Source of the DNA: Micrococcales bacterium
Lineage (GTDB): Bacteria; Actinomycetota; Actinomycetes; Actinomycetales; Dermatophilaceae
Direction: 5' to 3'
NCBI GenBank assembly: GCA_030452775.1
Contig: JAKDLQ010000013.1
Span: forward strand, 1 to 18,033
Length of the DNA: 18,033 bases
The position numbers and the translations under genes were made by a program. Positions 13,426 through 18,033 of this stretch are shown piece by piece (positions within the stretch are counted from its first letter, which is position 1; each line of letters starts with the position of its first letter). The notes beneath the pieces are model-generated. The model was not told the origin of the DNA, did not search any database, and saw only the letters and a list, made by a program, of their open reading frames with translations.

Positions 13426-14610
13426 ATGAGCGAGTCACGCGGGCTGCTTCGCCGGTACACCGACTCGATGATCCAGGTGTTCGGCACGCCTCAGCTCGTC
13501 CTCGCCTCGGGTCAGGGCTGCTGGGTGACCGACGTCGACGGCAACCGCTACCTCGACCTGCTCGCCGGCATCGCGGTCAACGCCCTCGGCCATGGGCACC
13601 CAGCACTCGTGCAGGCGGTGGCCAGCCAGGCCGAGACGCTCATCCACATCTCCAACTTCTTCACCTCCGAGCCCCAGGTCCGTCTCGCCGAGCGGCTGCT
13701 CGACCTCGCCGCCGCACCCCACGGCTCGGGCGTGTTCTTCACCAACTCCGGCACCGAGGCGATCGAGGGCGCGATCAAGCTGTCGCGGCGGACCGGTCGG
13801 CGCGCCATCATCGCCATGGAAGGGTCCTTCCACGGCCGATCCACCGGCGCCCTCGCCCTGACGCACAAGGCCGCCTACCGAGAGCCGTTCGGCCCGCTCA
13901 TCCCCGAGGTCCGCTTCGTCCCGCCCAACGATGCCGCGGCGCTGCGATCGAGCGTCGACTCGAGCACGGCGGCCATCTTCGTCGAGCCGATCCAGGGCGA
14001 GGCGGGCGTGCGTCCCCTCACCGACGAGTACCTCCGCCTGGCCCGCGAGCTGGCCACCCGCCACGGCGCACTGCTCGTCGTCGACGAGATCCAGACCGGC
14101 GTCGGCCGCACCGGCGTCTGGTTCGCCCATCAGGACAGCGGGATTGTCCCGGATGCGATGACCCTCGCCAAGGGTCTCGCCGGTGGCGTGCCCATCGGCG
14201 CCCTCGTCACCTTCGGCGTCGAGGTCACCGGGATGCTCGGAGCCGGCCAGCACGGCACGACCTTCGGCGGCAACCCGCTCGCCTGCGCGGCCGGACTCGC
14301 CGTCCTCCACACGATCGAGCGGGAGGGGCTGCTGGACAACGCGACCCGAGTCGGGGCGATCATCGGAGCTCTCGAGATGGACGGGGTCTCGGCCACCCGC
14401 GGACGAGGGCTCCTGCGTGCGATCGAGCTCGACGGCATACCGGCAGCCGCAGCCGCCACCGCGGCGCGCGAGGCCGGCTTCATCGTCAACCCGGTCACGC
14501 CCACGACGCTGCGGCTCGTCCCACCACTCATCCTCTCGGAGGCCGAGCTGGGGCAGTTCACCGCTGCTCTGCCGGCCGTTCTCGAGCGGGCGAGGAGGGC
14601 GCCTCGATGA
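13426..14610 (+). CDS. argD: Acetylornithine aminotransferase
   Basis: 394 aa from ATG 13426 (MSESRGLLRRYTDSMIQVFGTP), where family similarity starts. An in-frame GTG at 13294 would give 438 aa by translating the repeat insert, and GTG 13348 would give 420 aa. ArgD is a PLP-dependent class III aminotransferase that converts N-acetylglutamate semialdehyde to N-acetylornithine. LLAGIAVNALGHGHP, TNSGTEAIEGAIKLSRR, SFHGRSTGALALT, VVDEIQTGVGRTG and the PLP lysine K249 in TLAKGLAGGVPIG are intact. Because the other operon junctions use 4-nt overlaps, the GTG coupled to the argB stop may be used in vivo, adding a Glu/Arg/Gly/Ala-rich, probably disordered tail. Its stop overlaps the argR start (ATGA). 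Confidence 0.95.
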   Translation: MSESRGLLRRYTDSMIQVFGTPQLVLASGQGCWVTDVDGNRYLDLLAGIAVNALGHGHPALVQAVASQAETLIHISNFFTSEPQVRLAERLLDLAAAPHGSGVFFTNSGTEAIEGAIKLSRRTGRRAIIAMEGSFHGRSTGALALTHKAAYREPFGPLIPEVRFVPPNDAAALRSSVDSSTAAIFVEPIQGEAGVRPLTDEYLRLARELATRHGALLVVDEIQTGVGRTGVWFAHQDSGIVPDAMTLAKGLAGGVPIGALVTFGVEVTGMLGAGQHGTTFGGNPLACAAGLAVLHTIEREGLLDNATRVGAIIGALEMDGVSATRGRGLLRAIELDGIPAAAAATAAREAGFIVNPVTPTTLRLVPPLILSEAELGQFTAALPAVLERARRAPR

Positions 14611-15095
14611 GCCGCACCCAGCGCCAACGCCGCATCGTCGAGCTCTTGGAGGAGCACGAGGTACGCAGCCAGGGCGAGCTGTCCGACCTGCTCGCGGCCG
14701 ATGGCATCGAGGTGACCCAGGCGACCCTGTCGAGGGACCTCGTCGAGGTCGGGGCGGCCAAGGTGCGCCGCGGCCGCTCGCTCGCCTATGCCGTCCCCAC
14801 CGAGGGCGCCGAGCCGGCACCGGTCGGCGTGATCGGCGCCGAGGGCGGCACCTCACGGCTGCGACGAGCGGCCGAGGAGCTGCTTGTCTCGGCGATCTCC
14901 GCGGACAACCTCCTCGTGCTCAAGACGCCGCCGGGTGCGGCCAACTACCTCGCGTCGGCCATCGATCAGACCCGTGACCCCGACGTCCTTGGCACCATCG
15001 CCGGCGACGACACCATCCTTGTCATTGCGCCGTCGCCCCCGCAGGCGGCCGCGCTGGCCACCCGGCTGCTCGACCTCGTCGGCCCCCGCGAGTGA
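14607..15095 (+). CDS. argR: Arginine repressor
   Basis: 162 aa, usual ArgR length. The N-terminal winged helix-turn-helix includes QRRIVELLEEHEVRSQGELSDLL and the recognition segment VTQATLSRDLVEVG. The C-terminal oligomerisation and arginine-binding domain has GAANYLASAIDQ and TIAGDDTILV. With arginine as co-repressor the hexamer binds ARG boxes, and the box at 10051-10068 over the argC promoter is the obvious target, making this an autoregulated operon. GAGGAGGG upstream, inside the end of argD, supplies the ribosome-binding site, and the start overlaps the argD stop by 4 nt. In related genomes argF usually sits between argD and argR; here the two genes abut directly. Confidence 0.96.
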   Translation: MSRTQRQRRIVELLEEHEVRSQGELSDLLAADGIEVTQATLSRDLVEVGAAKVRRGRSLAYAVPTEGAEPAPVGVIGAEGGTSRLRRAAEELLVSAISADNLLVLKTPPGAANYLASAIDQTRDPDVLGTIAGDDTILVIAPSPPQAAALATRLLDLVGPRE

Positions 15096-15120
15096 GCCCA
15101 ACGGAGAGGAGAGCACGACG

Positions 15121-16560
15121 ATGACGATCGACCCTCAGCAGCCCGACTCTGCATCGATCAGCTTGTGGGGCGGCCGGTTTGCCGGAGGCCCGGACGAGGC
15201 TCTCGCCGCCCTCTCGAAGAGCACTCACTTCGACTGGCGACTCGCATCGCACGACCTCGCCGGCTCACGAGCGCACGCGAGGGTGCTGTATGCCGCCGGG
15301 CTCCTCACCGAGGGCGACCTGGCCGCGATGCTGGCCGGGCTCGACCGGCTGGAGGCGGACGTCCTCGCGGGCGAGTTCAGGCCGGCGGAGGGGGACGAGG
15401 ATGTGCACACCTCACTCGAGCGCGGGCTCCTCGAGCGCGCCGGACCCGAGATCGGCGGGCGCCTGCGCGCCGGCCGTTCGCGCAACGACCAGGTCGCGAC
15501 GCTCTTGCGGATGTACCTGCGCACGCACGCCCGGACGGTGTCGGGCCTCATCCTCGACGTCGTCGATGCCCTGCTCGCCCAGGCGGACCGCCACCTCGGT
15601 GTGGCGATGCCGGGGCGGACCCATCTGCAGCACGCGCAGCCGGTCCTGCTCGCGCACCACCTGCTCGCCCACGCCTGGGCCCTGCTGCGCGACGTCGACC
15701 GCTTCCGGGACTGGGATGGCCGTGTCGATGCCTCGCCGTACGGCTCCGGGGCACTCGCCGGCTCGTCGCTCGGCCTCGACCCCGAAGCGGTGGCCCGCGA
15801 CCTCGGCTTCTCGCGGGCGGTCGAGAACTCCATCGACGGGACCGCGTCGCGAGACTTCGCCGCGGAGTTCGCGTTCGTCGCCGCGATGACCGCGGTCGAC
15901 ATCTCGCGGCATGCCGAGGAGGTCGTGCTCTGGGCGACCAAGGAGTTCTCGTTCGTCACCCTCCACGACTCGTACTCGACGGGCTCGAGCATCATGCCGC
16001 AGAAGAAGAACCCCGACGTCGCCGAGCTCGCCCGTGGCAAGGCGGGCCGGCTCATCGGCGACCTCGCGGGCCTGCTCGCGACGCTCAAGGCGCTGCCACT
16101 GGCCTACAACCGCGACCTGCAGGAGGACAAGGAGCCCGTCTTCGATGCGATCGACACCCTCGAGGTGCTGCTGCCGGCCTTCTCGGGCATGGTCGCGACG
16201 CTCACCTTCGACACCGAGCGCATGGAGTCCCTCGCGCCGCAAGGTTTCGCGTTGGCCACCGACGTCGCCGAGTGGCTGGTCCGCCGCGGCGTGGCCTTCC
16301 GGGTGGCCCACGAGGTCGCAGGTGCCTGCGTCAAGGAGTGCGAGAGCCGGGGCATCGAGCTGTGGGACCTGACCGACGACGACTTCGCCCGGATCAGCGA
16401 GCACCTGACCCCAGGCGTGCGGGAGGTGCTCTCGGTCGAGGGGTCGTTGGCATCGCGCGATGCCGCCGGCGGGACCGCGCCGGCCCGGGTCGCCGAGCAG
16501 CTCCTCGAGGCCCGGTCACGCGCCGCGTCCGCCCGCGCGTGGGCCGTCGCTACGGTCTGA
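15121..16560 (+). CDS. argH: Argininosuccinate lyase
   Basis: 479 aa. ArgH splits argininosuccinate into arginine and fumarate, the last step of the pathway. The start at 15121 has GGAGAGGAG upstream and lies 25 nt after argR. Earlier in-frame codons run through argR and are not family-like. LWGGRFAGGPDEALAALSKSTHFDWRL is the usual opening when read in two parts. EDVHTSLERGL, AGRSRNDQVATLLRMYLR, PGRTHLQHAQPV and the fumarase-superfamily signature GSSIMPQKKNPD (from res. 288) are intact. The C-terminus is somewhat long and Ala/Arg-rich. argG, which makes the substrate, is not next to it. The DNA glycosylase gene starts 3 nt after its stop. Confidence 0.97.
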   Translation: MTIDPQQPDSASISLWGGRFAGGPDEALAALSKSTHFDWRLASHDLAGSRAHARVLYAAGLLTEGDLAAMLAGLDRLEADVLAGEFRPAEGDEDVHTSLERGLLERAGPEIGGRLRAGRSRNDQVATLLRMYLRTHARTVSGLILDVVDALLAQADRHLGVAMPGRTHLQHAQPVLLAHHLLAHAWALLRDVDRFRDWDGRVDASPYGSGALAGSSLGLDPEAVARDLGFSRAVENSIDGTASRDFAAEFAFVAAMTAVDISRHAEEVVLWATKEFSFVTLHDSYSTGSSIMPQKKNPDVAELARGKAGRLIGDLAGLLATLKALPLAYNRDLQEDKEPVFDAIDTLEVLLPAFSGMVATLTFDTERMESLAPQGFALATDVAEWLVRRGVAFRVAHEVAGACVKECESRGIELWDLTDDDFARISEHLTPGVREVLSVEGSLASRDAAGGTAPARVAEQLLEARSRAASARAWAVATV

Positions 16561-16563
16561 CGT

Positions 16564-17202
16564 ATGCCGCCGCGCCCGACCCGCCTGCCCCGCGACTTCT
16601 TCGCCCGCCCCGGCCTCGACGTGGCGCCGCACCTGCTCGGGTGCCGGGTCACCCACGCGGGGGTGACGCTGCGGCTCACCGAGGTCGAGGTCTACGCGGG
16701 TCAGATCGACCCGGGATCGCACGCATTCCGTGGTCCGACGCCGAGGACGGCGGTGATGTTCGGCCCGGCCGGGTTCCTCTACGTCTACTTCACCTACGGG
16801 GCGCACTGGTGCGTCAACCTCGTCGTGGGACACGAGGGGAGCGCCGAGGCGATCCTCCTGCGCGGTGGCGAGGTCCTCGCGGGACGCGACCTGGCACGGG
16901 ACCGGCGGGCCGGTATCCGTGAGCGGGACTGGGCGCGAGGGCCCGGCCGCCTCGGTCAGGTCCTGGCCCTCGGTCGGGCCGAGTCCGGATGCGACTTCTG
17001 CCGTCCCGCGATGGGGAAGCCCGTCGACTTCGTCGTCGAGAGCCCCGACACCCCCGTCGACCCCGGGCGGGTCCGCACCGGGCCTCGGGTGGGTGTCAGT
17101 GGTGCGGGCGGCGACGCGGAGATCTACCCGTGGCGGTTCTGGATCGACGGCGAGCCGACCGTGTCGGCGTATCGGCCCGGGGTCCGCCGGGCGCGTCAGT
17201 GA
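16564..17202 (+). CDS. mpg: DNA-3-methyladenine glycosylase (AAG/MPG family)
   Basis: 212 aa base-excision repair enzyme that removes alkylated purines such as 3-methyladenine. By alignment with human AAG from memory, the catalytic Glu125 corresponds to E42 in TEVEVY, Tyr127 to Y44 and His136 to H53 in SHAFRG, with the same 11-residue spacing. YVYFTYGAHWCVN matches the YVYIIYGMYFCMN block with its base-stacking tyrosine and nucleotide-checking Asn. It begins RLPRDFFARPGLDVAPHLLG, a typical start. The ATG is 3 nt after the argH stop, so it is probably co-transcribed with the arg genes although functionally unrelated. No separate promoter or strong ribosome-binding site is seen. Confidence 0.94.
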   Translation: MPPRPTRLPRDFFARPGLDVAPHLLGCRVTHAGVTLRLTEVEVYAGQIDPGSHAFRGPTPRTAVMFGPAGFLYVYFTYGAHWCVNLVVGHEGSAEAILLRGGEVLAGRDLARDRRAGIRERDWARGPGRLGQVLALGRAESGCDFCRPAMGKPVDFVVESPDTPVDPGRVRTGPRVGVSGAGGDAEIYPWRFWIDGEPTVSAYRPGVRRARQ

Positions 17203-17224
17203 CAAGGCCGGCGGGGCGCTTGGG

Positions 17225-17230
17225 TAGGTT
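17225..17230 (+). promoter_or_regulatory. Possible -10 (TAGGTT) for the inositol-monophosphatase-family gene
   Basis: TAGGTT fits TAnnnT and ends 7 nt before ATG 17238, the spacing expected for a leaderless transcript. A GTGACA resembling a -35 begins at 17199, but the 20-bp spacer is long. No Shine-Dalgarno precedes this ATG. Confidence 0.4.
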
Positions 17231-17237
17231 GGTGCGT

Positions 17238-18033
17238 ATGGAGATCGACGCCGTACTTCGCCTCATGCAGGACGTCGCGGCGAAGGTCATCACGCCACGG
17301 TTCCGGTCTCTCGACGAGGGCCAGATCGCCGAGAAGAAGCCCGGAGACCTGGTGACCGTTGCCGACCGCGAGGCCGAGGTGCTCATCACCCGGGCCTTGC
17401 GCGAGGCCTATCCCGACGCGGTGATCCTCGGTGAGGAGGCGAGCCACGTCGACCCTGACCTGCTCCACCGCTACGCCGCAGCGCCACATGCGTTCACCGT
17501 CGACCCGATCGACGGGACGAAGAACTTCGTGAAGGGCTCCCCCGACCACGCTGTCATGGTCGGCGAGGTGAGAGACGGTCGGGCGGTGCGAGCGTGGATC
17601 TGGCAGCCGCAGCACGAGCTCGCGTACGTGGCCGAGTCCGGTGCCGGGGCCTACCGCAACGGGGTCCGGCTCACCCGGGTGCACCCGGACCCGGCATCGC
17701 TTCGTGGTGTCACCTCGTACCGACGGTGGATCGGCACCGCGCTCGGTGACCTCCCGCCGATGGAGCTGACGTGGGTGTGCTGCGGCGTCGACTACCCGCA
17801 GCTGGTGCAGGGTGCGGCCGACTACATCGTCTACCGCGGCACCGCCCCGTGGGACCACGTGCCCGGCTCACTCCTGCTGCACGAGGCCGGCGCCTTCCTC
17901 GGCACCTTCGACGGGGCGGAGTACGCCCCCCAGATGCCGTCGCCCCGGGGGCTGGTCGCCGCGGCGGACCGTGCGACATTCGACCTGGTGACCGGGCTGC
18001 TGCCGGTCGTTGGCGTGGCCGACCCGTCGGGTC
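17238..18033 (+). CDS. Inositol monophosphatase family protein, 3' end beyond the window
   Basis: 265 codons are open from ATG 17238 to the right edge without a stop; the family is usually about 260-280 aa, so little is missing. It is a Mg-dependent, Li-sensitive type sugar-phosphatase fold. GEE (E66/E67), motif A DPIDGTKNF (D89, D92) and motif B APWDHVPGSLLLHEAG (D206) supply the metal ligands. Substrates in the family include inositol-1-phosphate, histidinol-phosphate, fructose-1,6-bisphosphate and PAP, and the sequence alone does not settle which applies. A histidinol-phosphatase (HisN-like) role is possible for actinobacterial members. The gene lies 35 nt after mpg and may have its own promoter. 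Confidence 0.92.
   Translation, partial: MEIDAVLRLMQDVAAKVITPRFRSLDEGQIAEKKPGDLVTVADREAEVLITRALREAYPDAVILGEEASHVDPDLLHRYAAAPHAFTVDPIDGTKNFVKGSPDHAVMVGEVRDGRAVRAWIWQPQHELAYVAESGAGAYRNGVRLTRVHPDPASLRGVTSYRRWIGTALGDLPPMELTWVCCGVDYPQLVQGAADYIVYRGTAPWDHVPGSLLLHEAGAFLGTFDGAEYAPQMPSPRGLVAAADRATFDLVTGLLPVVGVADPSG

Noticed and set aside
14600..14620. A decayed argF remnant between argD and argR
   Set aside because: argD and argR overlap by 4 nt and both are full length, so no intervening sequence exists.
1..18033. CRISPR array, tRNA/rRNA genes, transposase or prophage genes
   Set aside because: No regularly spaced repeats with unique spacers, no recognisable tRNA cloverleaf or rRNA sequence, and no recombinase or transposase motif was seen in the coding frames.

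Overview
The window is high-GC (about 70% by eye) chromosomal DNA from an actinobacterium. Three things point to this: strong G/C preference at third codon positions, the EF-G2-type GTPase and actinobacterial IF3, and the linkage infC-rpmI-rplT-(SpoU methyltransferase)-(PAS histidine kinase)-pheST-argCJBD..RH, which is familiar from Mycobacterium and Streptomyces. The DUF222/HNH-like gene start at the left edge and the overall protein flavour suggest Micrococcales, perhaps the Intrasporangiaceae/Dermatophilaceae. That family-level guess is inference.

Layout. Minus strand, left end: the first 51 codons of a probable DUF222/HNH (13E12-type) gene running off the edge, then an EF-G-like GTPase (277-2340). 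A divergent non-coding region of about 470 bp (2341-2810) carries the infC leader, with several hairpins. Plus strand from there on: infC (probable AUC start), rpmI, rplT, a SpoU/TrmH rRNA methyltransferase, an orphan PAS-histidine kinase, pheS, pheT, argC, argJ, argB, argD, argR, argH, a 3-methyladenine DNA glycosylase, and an inositol-monophosphatase-family gene cut by the right edge. No tRNA, rRNA, CRISPR array or insertion sequence was seen.

How the genes work together. infC-rpmI-rplT is the IF3/L35/L20 translation operon, with its own leader and a rare start codon typical of IF3 autocontrol. pheST makes the two subunits of phenylalanyl-tRNA synthetase. The arg cluster encodes ArgC, the bifunctional ArgJ, ArgB, ArgD, the ArgR repressor and ArgH. 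It starts from a promoter in the 41-bp pheT-argC gap, where a perfect TGnAT-N4-ATnCA operator (ARG box) overlaps the -10 element. The genes from argC to argR are joined by 4-nt stop/start overlaps. argF and argG, the two enzymes between ornithine and argininosuccinate, are not in the cluster.

Most unusual feature. The argB-argD junction holds a 132-bp, purine-rich insert built on a 54-bp unit present twice (51/54 identical). The insert is a whole number of codons, starts on a GTG that overlaps the argB stop, ends just before a second argD start codon, and is bounded by an 8-bp direct repeat. Removing it would restore a 4-nt overlap like those at the other junctions. The second unit has almost no T and so has no stop codon in any of the six frames. 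It looks like a coding-compatible repeat element that has added an optional 44-residue extension to ArgD.
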